Below, piece after piece: positions 42,585 to 51,208 of a DNA stretch of 64,000 bases. The notes beneath the pieces are model-generated. The model was not told the DNA's origin. It did no database searches and saw only the letters and a list, made by a program, of their open reading frames with translations. The DNA comes from Streptomyces griseus (GTDB taxonomy: Bacteria; Actinomycetota; Actinomycetes; Streptomycetales; Streptomycetaceae): assembly GCF_001715295.1 (NCBI RefSeq), contig NZ_MDKB01000004.1:261014-325013 (forward strand), given 5' to 3'. The stretch's first letter is position 1. Each line of letters opens with the position of its first letter. A program made the position numbers and the translations under genes.

Positions 42585-42646
42585 CCGCGTGAACGGCGAT
42601 GCGGCCCGGGGCTGGGGAGCCCCGGGCCGCATCGCCGTTCACGCGG
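42585..42646. terminator. 29-base perfect-stem bidirectional terminator
   Basis: 42585-42613 pairs without a single mismatch with 42618-42646, leaving a 4-base GGGG loop. It ends 70 bases after the response regulator stop and 4 bases before the binding-protein stop on the other strand. Confidence 0.9.
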
Positions 42647-42649
42647 AGG

Positions 42650-44245
42650 TCAGGAGGCGGTGCCCCGGCCCAGCTCCCAGAGCTGCAGGTCGGCCGAGGA
42701 GGTGACGGCCCACTCCACGCCGGTCAGCTCGTCGAGCGAGGCGACGTACTGCTTGCCCTGCCAGACGGGCAGGAGGGGGACGTCCTCGGCCACGATGTTC
42801 TGGATCTTCGCGAAGGTCTCGGCGGCGGCGCTGCGGTCGGCCTCGCGCCGGGACTGCGGGATGAGCGTGTTCTGGATGGCGGCCGACGCGTACGGCGAGT
42901 TGAGGAAGTTGTCCTTGTCGAGGAACGGCGCGGTGTAGGTGTCCGGGTCCGGGAAGTCCGGGAACCAGCCCATGCCGTACACCGCGTACTCGCCCTTGCT
43001 CTGCGCCGGCCGGTACTTCGCCCAGGGGGTGCCTTCGGCCTTGACCTCGAAGAGCCCGGAGGCGTTGAGCTGCTTCGCCAGCAGCTCGAACTCGGCCTTG
43101 GTCGCCGGACCGTAGTGGTCGGTCGTGTAGTGAAGCGTGAACTTCACCGGCGTGTCTATGCCCGCCTTGTCCAGGGTCTTGGCGGCCTTGGAGACGTCGG
43201 GATCGCCGTACTTGTTGAAGAAGGAGTTGGTGTGGTTGGTGATACCGGAGGGGATCAGCGAGAACAGCGGCTCGGCCGTGCTGCCGTACACCTTGCTCGC
43301 GATGCTGCCGCGGTTGATGACCTGGGCGATGGCCTGCCGGACGGCCTTGTCCTTCACCACCGGGTCCTCGGTGTTGAAGCCGAGGTAGCTGATGGCGAGG
43401 CCGGGCATCTCCGTGAGCTTGATGCCGTCCTTGGGCTCGGCGAGCATCTCCTGGGCCTGCTCGGGCGACATGGTGCGGGTCATCATGTCGATCTTCTTGT
43501 CGTCGAGGGCCTTCCCCATCGCCTCCGCGTCAGGGAAGGGGGTCATCTCGACCTCGTTGTTCAGGATCTTCAGGTCGCCCTTGTACTTGGGGTTCTTCGT
43601 GAAGACGAGCTTCACGACCTGGTCGTCCTTGACCTCGGGCTTCATGGTGTACGGGCCGGACCCGTCGACCTGGAAGCCCTCACGGGGCGTCTTCGCCGGG
43701 TACTTGTCCTTCTGGACGATGCCCGCGGGCGGCGTGGCCAGCTTGTACGGGAAGGTCGCGTCCGAGGTGCGCAGGTGGAACACGACCTGGTTCTCGCCCT
43801 TGGTCTCGATCGTGTCGATGTTGGCGAGCAGACCGACCGGTCCGGCCTCGTCCTTGATGTCCAGGACGCGCTGGATGGAGTACTTCACGTCCTCCGGGGT
43901 GACGGGTGTGCCGTCGGCGAAGGTGAGCCCGTCACGCAGCGTGCAGCGGTAGCTCTCGTTCTCCGTGTCGGTGAAGGCGCAGCTCTCGGCCGCCTCGGGC
44001 ACCGGCTCGCCGCCGCCGCGCGGTATGTGCGTGAGGGTCTGCACGGTCTGGCGCAGCACGTTCCAGATACCTGCGTCGTAGGCGATCGCCGGGTCGAACG
44101 GCGCCGGGGTGTCCGCGGAGGCGCTGAACTGGTCCGTCGTACCGACAACGATGGCATCGCCCGCGGCGTCCGACCCGCCACAGGCGGCGAGCACAGGCGC
44201 GAGCAGGCCCACTACGGCCGGCAGCACCAACGTCTTGCGGTTCAT
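42650..44245 (-). CDS. ABC transporter substrate-binding lipoprotein, peptide type (SBP family 5)
   Basis: The 531-residue exported lipoprotein has a signal peptide with lipobox LAAC (Cys 22) and the family 5 layout: 'LRDGLTFADGTPVTPEDVKYS' (the SBP_bac_5 signature), 'GSGPYTM' and 'YLGFNTEDPVVKDKAVRQAI'. It is a DppA/OppA-type protein that binds peptides or small metabolites. No permease or ATPase gene is next to it, so it is an orphan receptor or works with a system elsewhere. ATG at 44245 is chosen for the AGGGAGA upstream. The 287-base region between it and the HAD gene (44246-44532) holds no other gene. Confidence 0.92.
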   Translation of the reverse strand: MNRKTLVLPAVVGLLAPVLAACGGSDAAGDAIVVGTTDQFSASADTPAPFDPAIAYDAGIWNVLRQTVQTLTHIPRGGGEPVPEAAESCAFTDTENESYRCTLRDGLTFADGTPVTPEDVKYSIQRVLDIKDEAGPVGLLANIDTIETKGENQVVFHLRTSDATFPYKLATPPAGIVQKDKYPAKTPREGFQVDGSGPYTMKPEVKDDQVVKLVFTKNPKYKGDLKILNNEVEMTPFPDAEAMGKALDDKKIDMMTRTMSPEQAQEMLAEPKDGIKLTEMPGLAISYLGFNTEDPVVKDKAVRQAIAQVINRGSIASKVYGSTAEPLFSLIPSGITNHTNSFFNKYGDPDVSKAAKTLDKAGIDTPVKFTLHYTTDHYGPATKAEFELLAKQLNASGLFEVKAEGTPWAKYRPAQSKGEYAVYGMGWFPDFPDPDTYTAPFLDKDNFLNSPYASAAIQNTLIPQSRREADRSAAAETFAKIQNIVAEDVPLLPVWQGKQYVASLDELTGVEWAVTSSADLQLWELGRGTAS

Positions 44246-44532
44246 CTGGGCGTTCTCCCTCATCACGGCATGCGAGAAAACTGACATTAGTAGGCGCTGC
44301 CAAGACGCCCTACCGGCGTGATCCGGACCCGTATCCGTTCGGTGATCGCCCATGACGGCCTGTCTATGTCACGCCCCGGAATGTTTCGTGCACAGCTCCA
44401 CCAACCGGACTTTTGGACGCCCATATCGGGCAGCGCAGCCGGTCCCGCGGGACCCGGAACACCGAGACGCGTGAGCAACGTCACATCCGGGCTCGAATCG
44501 CCGCATGGGCATGCACCTGATCACGCCAAAGA

Positions 44533-45234
44533 TCACCTGTCCTGGCCGACCAGATCATGCAGGAACCGGAGATTCACCTGTTCGAGAGAGGGAACGACCA
44601 CTCGCCCCGGTCCGGGGGCGATCGGCGCCACCGACGGCACGGCGACGACCCGGCAGCCAGCCGCCTCCGCCGCGGCCACGCCCGTCGCGGTGTCCTCGAT
44701 GACCGCGCAGCGCCACGGATCCGCGCCGAACCCGGCGGCCGCGGCGAGGTAGGGCTCGGGGTGGGGCTTCGTGCGGGTGACCTCGTCCCCGGCGATCGTG
44801 AGCGCGAAGTGGTGGTGGCCGACCGAGTCGAGCACCCGGTCGATGATGCGCCGGTGCGAGGCGGAGACCAGGGCGGTGGGGATCTCGTGGGTGGCCAGCT
44901 CGGCGAGGAGCCGCGCGGCGCCGGGCATCAGGGGCACCCCCAGTCCCACCCGCTTCTCGAAGCGGTCGTTCAGCAGCACGGTGAGCTCGTCGAGGGCGAT
45001 GTCCGCGCCGGTGGCCTCGATGAGGTAGCCGGCGCTGCGGGTCATGGGACCGCCGACGACCACGTCACGCCAGCTCTCGTCGAGCCGGTGCCCGAGGTCC
45101 GCGAACACCTCGGCCTCCACGTCCCACCAGAAGTTCTCGGTGTCGACCAGCGTGCCGTCCATGTCGAGAAGGACCGCCTGCAGGGCGGATCCTTCGGCCG
45201 TACGGGTCAAGGACGCGGGGACCGTACTGGTCAT
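44533..45234 (-). CDS. HAD-family hydrolase (beta-phosphoglucomutase/phosphatase type)
   Basis: The 233-residue enzyme is a HAD subfamily IA hydrolase. D24 (nucleophile) and D26 lie in 'LLDMDGTLVD'; motif II is 'ALVSAS', motif III K is in 'EVTRTKPHPEPYLAAA', and motif IV 'VIEDTATGVAAAEAAG'. It removes phosphate from a small sugar phosphate or similar compound; substrate unknown. ATG at 45234 follows GGAGGTG. It lies just after metH on the same strand, but the metH terminator separates them. Confidence 0.88.
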   Translation of the reverse strand: MTSTVPASLTRTAEGSALQAVLLDMDGTLVDTENFWWDVEAEVFADLGHRLDESWRDVVVGGPMTRSAGYLIEATGADIALDELTVLLNDRFEKRVGLGVPLMPGAARLLAELATHEIPTALVSASHRRIIDRVLDSVGHHHFALTIAGDEVTRTKPHPEPYLAAAAGFGADPWRCAVIEDTATGVAAAEAAGCRVVAVPSVAPIAPGPGRVVVPSLEQVNLRFLHDLVGQDR

Positions 45235-45383
45235 CCGGCACACCTCCATGGGGGACGAGAAGGCCGGCCACCTCCCCGGTGGGAAGGGTGACCGGCCCGC
45301 GCTGGACCGACCATTGTACGACTCGTCCGCATACGACGCGTGGAACGCGCGGTTACCGCGCGTCGAACCGCGCCCCGAGGACC

Positions 45384-45421
45384 GTCGCGTCCTGCCCGCC
45401 GTCCGCCGGGCAGGACGCGAC
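45384..45421 (-). terminator. Terminator of metH
   Basis: Perfect 15-base stem (45384-45398 / 45407-45421) with an 8-base loop, immediately after the metH stop. Confidence 0.8.
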
Positions 45422-45425
45422 CGCG

Positions 45426-48400
45426 TCACCGTGCGTTGAAGTACTTCGCCTCGGGGTGGTGGATGACGATGGCGTCGGTGGACTGCTCGGGGTGCAGCTG
45501 GAACTCCTCGGAGAGCTCCACCCCGATGCGCTCCGGTTCCAGGAGCGCGGCGATCTTCGCGCGGTCCTCCAGGTCGGGGCAGGCCCCGTACCCCAGGGAG
45601 AAGCGCGCGCCCCGGTAGCGCAGGGCGAACATGTCCTCGACGTCGGACGGGTCCTCGCCCGAGAATCCGAGTTCACCGCGCACCCGTGCGTGCCAGTACT
45701 CGGCGAGGGCCTCGGCCAGCTGCACGGAGAGCCCGTGCAGTTCCAGGTAGTCGCGGTAGGAGTTCGCCTCGAAGAGTTTGGCGGTCTCGGCGCCGATCCT
45801 CGAACCGACCGTGACGACCTGGAGGCCGACCACGTCGGTCTCCCCCGACTCCTCGGGCCGGAAGAAGTCCGCGAGGCACAGGCGACGGCCCCGGCGCTGG
45901 CGGGGGAACGTGAAGCGGGTGCGCTCCGAGCCGTCCTCGTGCAGCAGGATCAGGTCGTCGCCCTTGGACACGCAGGGGAAGTAGCCGTAGACGACGGCGG
46001 CTTCCAGCAGGTTCTCGGTCTGGAGCTTGTCGAGCCAGCCGCGCAGGTGCGGCCTGCCCTCGCTCTCGACGAGCTCCTCGTACGACGGCCCGTCGCCGGC
46101 GCGGGCCTGCTTGAGGCCCCACTGGCCCTTGAAGAGGGCGCCCTCGTCCAGCCAGGAGGCGTACTCCTTGAGCTGGATGCCCTTGACCACCCGGGTGCCC
46201 CAGAACGGCGGCTCGGGGACCGGGTTGGTGACGGACACGTCGGAGCGCACGCCCTCCTCCGGCTCCGGGGCCTCCGGCAGGGCGGTGTCGCGCTTGGGCA
46301 CCCTGCGCTGCTTGAGCTCGGGGAGGGTGGCGCCGGGGACCCCGCGCTTGACCGCGATGAGGGCGTCCATCAGCCGCAGGCCCTCGAAGGCGTCGCGGGC
46401 GTAGCGGACCTCGCCCTCGTAGATCTCGTGCAGGTCCTGTTCGACGTAGGCCCGGGTCAGGGCGGCACCGCCCAGGATCACCGGGTAGTCGGCCGCCATC
46501 TTGCGCTGGTTCAGCTCCTGGAGGTTCTCCTTCATGATCACGGTGGACTTCACCAGCAGGCCGGACATGCCGATGACGTCGGCCCGGTGCTCCTCCGCTG
46601 CCTCCAGGATCGCGGAGACGGGCTGCTTGATGCCCAGGTTGACCACGTTGAAGCCGTTGTTGGACAGGATGATGTCGACCAGGTTCTTGCCGATGTCGTG
46701 GACGTCGCCGCGGACGGTGGCCAGCACGATCGTGCCCTTGCCCTCGTCGTCCGTCTTCTCCATGTGGGGTTCCAGGTAGGCGACCGCGCTCTTCATGACC
46801 TCGGCGGACTGCAGCACGAACGGCAGCTGCATCTGCCCGGAGCCGAACAGCTCTCCGACGACCTTCATGCCCTCCAGGAGGGTGTTGTTGACGATGTCGA
46901 GGGCGGGCTGCGTCCGCAGGGCCTCGTCGAGGTCGGCCTCCAGGCCGTTCTTCTCCCCGTCGATGATGCGCCGCTGGAGCCGCTCGTCCAGCGGCAGCGC
47001 CCGCAGTTCCTCGGCCTTGCCCTGCTTCATCGACTTCATGTTGACGCCCTCGAAGAGCTCCATGAGCCGCTGGAGAGGGTCGTATCCCTCTTCCCGCCGG
47101 TCGTGGATCAGGTCGAGGGCGACCTTGACCTGCTCCTCCTCCAGCCGGGCGATGGGCAGGATCTTCGAGGCGTGCACGATCGCGGAGTCCAGGCCCGCCT
47201 TCACACACTCGTCGAGGAAGACGGAGTTCAGCACCACCCGGGCGGCGGGGTTGAGGCCGAAGGAGATGTTCGACAGGCCCAGGGTGGTCTGCACCCCGGG
47301 CCGGCGCCGCTTCAGCTCACGGATCGCCTCGATCGTGGCGATGCCGTCCTTGCGGGACTCCTCCTGACCCGTACAGATGGTGAAGGTCAGGCAGTCGATG
47401 AGGATGTCCGACTCGTGGATGCCCCAGTTCGTCGTCAGGTCCTCGATGAGCCGCTCGGCGACGGCCACCTTGTGCTCGACGGTACGGGCCTGGCCCTCCT
47501 CGTCGATGGTCAGCGCGATCAGCGCGGCCCCGTGCTCGGCGGCCAGGGCGCTGACCTTCGCGAACCGCGACTCGGGCCCGTCCCCGTCCTCGTAGTTGAC
47601 CGAGTTGATGACCGCGCGCCCGCCCAGCTTCTCCAGCCCCGCCCGCAGGACGGGCAGCTCCGTGGAGTCCAGCACGATCGGCAGCGTGGAGGCGGTGGCG
47701 AACCGGCCGGCCAGCTCCTCCATGTCCGCGACCCCGTCGCGCCCCACGTAGTCGACACACAGGTCGAGCATGTGAGCGCCCTCACGGATCTGCTCACGGG
47801 CCATCTCGACGCAGTCGTCCCACCGGGCCTCCAGCATCGCCTCGCGGAACTTCTTGGACCCGTTGGCGTTGGTCCGCTCGCCGATCGCCAGGTACGAGGT
47901 GTCCTGGCGGAACGGGACCGTCTGGTACAGGGAGGCCGCGCCCGGCTCGGGGCGCGGATCACGCACTCCGGGGACCGCGCCGCGGACCCGCTCGACGACC
48001 TGCCTCAGGTGCTCCGGCGTCGTACCGCAGCATCCGCCGACCAGAGAGAGTCCGTACTCCTGTACGAAGGTTTCCTGGGCGTCGGCCAGCCCCTCGGCGT
48101 CGAGGGGGAAGTGCGCCCCGTCCTTGGTGAGCACCGGCAGTCCGGCGTTCGGCATGCAGAGCAGCGGGATGCGGGAGTGGCGGGTGAGGTAGCGCAGGTG
48201 CTCGCTCATCTCCGCGGGGCCGGTCGAGCAGTTCAGACCGATCATGTCGACCCCGAGCGGCTCCAGCGCGGTCAGCGCCGCACCGATCTCGGAACCGAGC
48301 AGCATGGTGCCGGTCGTCTCGAAGGCCAGGGAGCACAGCACCGGGAGGTCGCTGCCCAGCGCCGCCAAGGCGCGGCGCGCACCCAGCACGGCGGCCTTGG

Positions 48401-48938
48401 TCTGCAGGAGGTCCTGGGTGGTCTCGACGATGAGGGCGTCGGCGCCGCCCGCGATCAGACCCTCGGCGTTCTGCTGGAAGCCGTCGCGCAGGACCGTGTA
48501 AGGGGCGTGGCCGAGCGTCGGCAGCTTGGTGCCGGGGCCCATCGAGCCGAGGACCCAGCGCTGCTGGCCGGTGGACTCGGTGAAGCGGTCGGCCACCTCG
48601 CGGGCGAGGCGGGCACCGGCTTCGGAGAGCTCGTGGATCCGGCCGGGGATGTCGTACTCACCCAGAGCGGAGGCGTTCGCGCCGAAGGTGTTCGTCTCGA
48701 CGCAGTCCACACCGACCGCGAAGTACTCCTCGTGCACCGAGCGCACGATGTCGGGCCGGGTCACGTTCAGGATCTCGTTGCAGCCTTCGAGGTTCTCGAA
48801 GTCCTCGAGGGTGGGGTCCTGGGCCTGGAGCATGGTGCCCATGGCACCGTCTGCCACCACCACACGGGTGGCAAGGGCCTCACGGAGCGCTGCGGCTCGG
48901 GTCCGGCTGTCAGCGGAGGGGGTCGGCGACGAGGCCAT
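45426..48938 (-). CDS. metH: Cobalamin-dependent methionine synthase MetH
   Basis: The 1170-residue enzyme moves a methyl group from 5-methyltetrahydrofolate through cobalamin to homocysteine. All four modules are present: a homocysteine domain with zinc cysteines in 'GLNCSTGPAEM' and 'GGCCGTTPEHLRQV'; a folate domain ('IGERTNANGSKKFREAML'); a B12 domain with the cobalt-ligand motif 'DVHDIGKN' near residue 745; and a SAM reactivation domain ending 'YFPCVSKGDDL... AEALAEYWHARVRGELGF'. ATG at 48938 follows GGGAGAAC. I see no cobalamin riboswitch in the short 5' region. It stands alone upstream of the divergent glycerol regulator. Confidence 0.97.
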   Translation of the reverse strand: MASSPTPSADSRTRAAALREALATRVVVADGAMGTMLQAQDPTLEDFENLEGCNEILNVTRPDIVRSVHEEYFAVGVDCVETNTFGANASALGEYDIPGRIHELSEAGARLAREVADRFTESTGQQRWVLGSMGPGTKLPTLGHAPYTVLRDGFQQNAEGLIAGGADALIVETTQDLLQTKAAVLGARRALAALGSDLPVLCSLAFETTGTMLLGSEIGAALTALEPLGVDMIGLNCSTGPAEMSEHLRYLTRHSRIPLLCMPNAGLPVLTKDGAHFPLDAEGLADAQETFVQEYGLSLVGGCCGTTPEHLRQVVERVRGAVPGVRDPRPEPGAASLYQTVPFRQDTSYLAIGERTNANGSKKFREAMLEARWDDCVEMAREQIREGAHMLDLCVDYVGRDGVADMEELAGRFATASTLPIVLDSTELPVLRAGLEKLGGRAVINSVNYEDGDGPESRFAKVSALAAEHGAALIALTIDEEGQARTVEHKVAVAERLIEDLTTNWGIHESDILIDCLTFTICTGQEESRKDGIATIEAIRELKRRRPGVQTTLGLSNISFGLNPAARVVLNSVFLDECVKAGLDSAIVHASKILPIARLEEEQVKVALDLIHDRREEGYDPLQRLMELFEGVNMKSMKQGKAEELRALPLDERLQRRIIDGEKNGLEADLDEALRTQPALDIVNNTLLEGMKVVGELFGSGQMQLPFVLQSAEVMKSAVAYLEPHMEKTDDEGKGTIVLATVRGDVHDIGKNLVDIILSNNGFNVVNLGIKQPVSAILEAAEEHRADVIGMSGLLVKSTVIMKENLQELNQRKMAADYPVILGGAALTRAYVEQDLHEIYEGEVRYARDAFEGLRLMDALIAVKRGVPGATLPELKQRRVPKRDTALPEAPEPEEGVRSDVSVTNPVPEPPFWGTRVVKGIQLKEYASWLDEGALFKGQWGLKQARAGDGPSYEELVESEGRPHLRGWLDKLQTENLLEAAVVYGYFPCVSKGDDLILLHEDGSERTRFTFPRQRRGRRLCLADFFRPEESGETDVVGLQVVTVGSRIGAETAKLFEANSYRDYLELHGLSVQLAEALAEYWHARVRGELGFSGEDPSDVEDMFALRYRGARFSLGYGACPDLEDRAKIAALLEPERIGVELSEEFQLHPEQSTDAIVIHHPEAKYFNAR

Positions 48939-49143
48939 GGATGTTCTCCCTGGGATGCGACGGCTGTCGGCTTTGCGCCCTTCTGCGGAGGAGGGCACGC
49001 GGCCAGCGTAGCGGGGCGGGGCCGGGCCGGTAGCCGTGTTCCAGGGGACGGACTGCATGCTGTCCGGGGCGCGGCCCCGTCCGCGTGGTGGCGCAGAATC
49101 GTCGCGCGGCCAGACACAGGTCGGCATCGACCGATAGTGTTCA

Positions 49144-49155
49144 GCATTGTCGAAC
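49144..49155 (+). promoter_or_regulatory. Candidate GylR operator before gylR
   Basis: GCATTGTCGAAC (49144-49155) lies 22 bases before the gylR start and matches GCATTGCCGAAC at 50205-50216, upstream of glpF, at 11 of 12 bases. GTTC at 49139-49142 and GAAC at 49152-49155 give partial dyad symmetry. Confidence 0.5.
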
Positions 49156-49177
49156 CGAGGTGGAGGAGTACGGCGCG

Positions 49178-49943
49178 ATGGCCAAGAACATCCAGTCGCT
49201 CGAGCGGGCAGCGGCGATGCTGCGTCTGCTGGCGGGCGGCGAGCGTCGGCTCGGGCTGTCCGACATCTCCTCCTCCCTCGGGCTGGCCAAGGGCACCGCC
49301 CACGGAATCCTGCGCACGCTCCAGCTCGAGGGCTTCGTCGAGCAGGACCCGGCATCCGGCCGCTACCAGCTCGGCGCCGAGCTGCTCCGCCTGGGCAACA
49401 GCTACCTCGACGTGCACGAGCTGCGGGCCCGCGCCCTGGTGTGGACCGACGACCTGGCCCGCTCCAGCGGGGAGAGCGTCCACCTCGGCGTACTGCACCA
49501 GCACGGGGTCCTGATCGTCCACCACGTCTTCCGGCCCGACGACAGCCGGCAGGTCCTCGAGGTCGGCGCCATGCAGCCGCTGCACTCCACCGCCCTGGGC
49601 AAGGTGCTCTCCGCCTACGACCCCGTCGCGCACAGCGAGGCCGTCGACTCGGAGCGGCGGGCCTTCACCCAGCGCACGGTCACCGGCACGCAGGAGTTCG
49701 AGTCCCTGCTGGACGTGATCCGGGCCCAGGGGTGGGCGGCCGACGTGGAGGAGACCTGGGAGGGGGGTGGCGGCCGTGGCCGCGCCGATCCACGACAGGC
49801 GCAGGATGCCCGTCGGCGCCGTGGCCGTGACGGGCGCCGTGGAGCGCGTCTGCACCGGCGGCGACCTGCGGCCCGAGCTCGTCGCCGCCGTACGGGACTG
49901 CGCCCGTGCCGTCTCGCGGGACCTGGGGGCCGGGCGCTTCTGA
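49178..49943 (+). pseudogene. gylR: gylR (IclR-family glycerol regulator) with +1 frameshift
   Basis: The first about 195 codons encode an intact IclR-type regulator: winged helix ('GLSDISSSLGLAKGTAHGIL'), then effector domain with 'HLGVLHQHGVLIVHHVFR' and 'PLHSTALGKVLSAYDP'. At the G6 run 49762-49767, after 'GWAADVEETWEG', the frame moves; the natural end, 'AVAAPIHDRRRMPVGAVAVTG' through 'SRDLGAGRF', continues in the +1 frame to TGA at 49941. With five G residues the gene would read 254 codons without a break, the length I recall for S. coelicolor GylR. As written, the protein runs to 50245 with a foreign Arg-rich tail and lacks the last third of its ligand-binding domain. A homopolymer sequencing error is an alternative. 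Confidence 0.85.
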
Positions 49944-50376
49944 GCGCACCCTCGGCGCCGCACCGCCGCGGCCACGCGACGACGGCCGCGCCCCCTCGTC
50001 ACACTTCCGGGGAGTCCGCGGCCCTGCGGCCGGCCGGCGCCCCTCCGCCTCGCGACGCCCCGCGCCCGGCGCCGCCGGCCGCCCCGCCGGGACGTCCGGG
50101 AGGACCCCGACCCCTCGGTAACGATCGGGCTCCGTGCCGACTCCGGACCACCGGAACTCTTGACGCGTCGTTCATTGGGGAGAAACATTGCCGTTCACCG
50201 GTCGGCATTGCCGAACACTTAACGGCAATACGCGTTAGAGTGTGACAGTGCCGAGGGCCGGTCAAGCCCTCACAGGTGGCGTCCGCCGTACACGACGGAT
50301 ACCCACCTGGGGCGCGATCCACCGGAGGTACCCGGTGTTTCGCCTTCCCCCTGGACGAAGGACAAAGGAGTCGCGG
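49944..50376. other. Intergenic region between gylR and glpF
   Basis: No gene is seen in these 433 bases. The first 160 are GC-rich. From about 50150 the sequence is AT-richer and carries TTGACG (50159-50164, a possible -35 box) and the repeats at 50187-50229; the glpF ribosome-binding site AAAGGAG is at the end. Confidence 0.6.
50187..50229 (+). promoter_or_regulatory. Candidate GylR operator cluster of the glycerol operon
   Basis: ATTGCCG occurs at 50187-50193 and again at 50207-50213, two helical turns (20 bases) apart, and its complement CGGCAAT follows at 50223-50229. The centre contains GCATTGCCGAAC (50205-50216), matched near gylR. The layout is what a repressor dimer array would bind. 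Confidence 0.55.
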
Positions 50377-51168
50377 GTGTCCAGCTCCGACATCTTCATC
50401 GGCGAGACCATAGGTACCGCCATACTCATCCTGCTCGGCGGCGGTGTCTGTGCCGCCGTCACGCTCAAGCGCTCCAAGGCGCAGAACGCCGGCTGGCTGG
50501 CCATCACCTTCGGGTGGGGCTTCGCCGTGCTGACCGGCGCCTACATCGCCTCCGGCGTGTCCGGCGCCCACCTGAATCCGGCGGTCACGATCGCCCTCGC
50601 GATCCAGGGCGGCACCGCGTGGAGCGACGTACCCCTGTACCTCGCCTCCGAGCTGCTGGGCGCGATGATCGGCGCCGTGCTGGTGTGGGCCGTCTACTAC
50701 GGCCAGTTCCGGGCCCACCTCACCGACCCCGAGATCCTCCGGGACCAGCCCGTCGAGGAGGGCATGGTCGACCAGACGTCCGCGCCCGCGGCGGGCCCGG
50801 TGCTGGGCGTCTTCTCCACGGGTCCGGAGATCCGGAACGCGGTGCAGAACGTCGTGACGGAGGTCATCGCGACCTTCGTCCTGATCCTGGCGATCCTCAC
50901 CCAGGGACTCAACAACGAGGGCAACGGCCTCGGGGCCCTCGGTGCGCTGATCACCTCGCTGGTGGTCGTCGGCATCGGCCTCTCGCTCGGCGGCCCGACC
51001 GGCTACGCGATCAACCCGGTGCGCGACCTCGGTCCGCGCATCGTGCACGCGCTGCTGCCGCTGCCGAACAAGGGCGGTTCGGACTGGGGGTACGCCTGGG
51101 TACCGGTGGTAGGACCGCTCATCGGTGCTGCCCTGGCCGGCGGGCTCTACAACCTCGCCTTCGCCTGA
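50377..51168 (+). CDS. glpF: Glycerol facilitator GlpF (aquaglyceroporin)
   Basis: The 263-residue channel has six membrane helices and the two half-helix loops of aquaporins: 'SGAHLNPAVTIALA' (first NPA) and 'GYAINPVRDLGPRIV' (second, NPV in place of NPA). The Asp after the second loop (VRD) and Gly-rich pore lining fit glycerol facilitators, which let glycerol and small polyols pass. GTG at 50377 follows AAAGGAG. It is the first gene of the glpF-glpK-glpD operon; glpK starts 40 bases later. Confidence 0.95.
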   Translation: MSSSDIFIGETIGTAILILLGGGVCAAVTLKRSKAQNAGWLAITFGWGFAVLTGAYIASGVSGAHLNPAVTIALAIQGGTAWSDVPLYLASELLGAMIGAVLVWAVYYGQFRAHLTDPEILRDQPVEEGMVDQTSAPAAGPVLGVFSTGPEIRNAVQNVVTEVIATFVLILAILTQGLNNEGNGLGALGALITSLVVVGIGLSLGGPTGYAINPVRDLGPRIVHALLPLPNKGGSDWGYAWVPVVGPLIGAALAGGLYNLAFA

Positions 51169-51208
51169 GCCACCTCCTCACCACCCCACAGACCTCCGGG
51201 AGCACACC

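Noticed and set aside
48939..49143. Possible cobalamin riboswitch before metH
   Set aside because: The 5' region is short and I cannot find the B12-box sequence or a suitable fold; none is claimed.
45279..49514. 1411-codon open frame on the plus strand
   Set aside because: It is the antisense shadow of metH; high third-position GC keeps the opposite frame free of stops. Its translation has Leu/Val/Asp-rich shadow composition and no recognisable domain.
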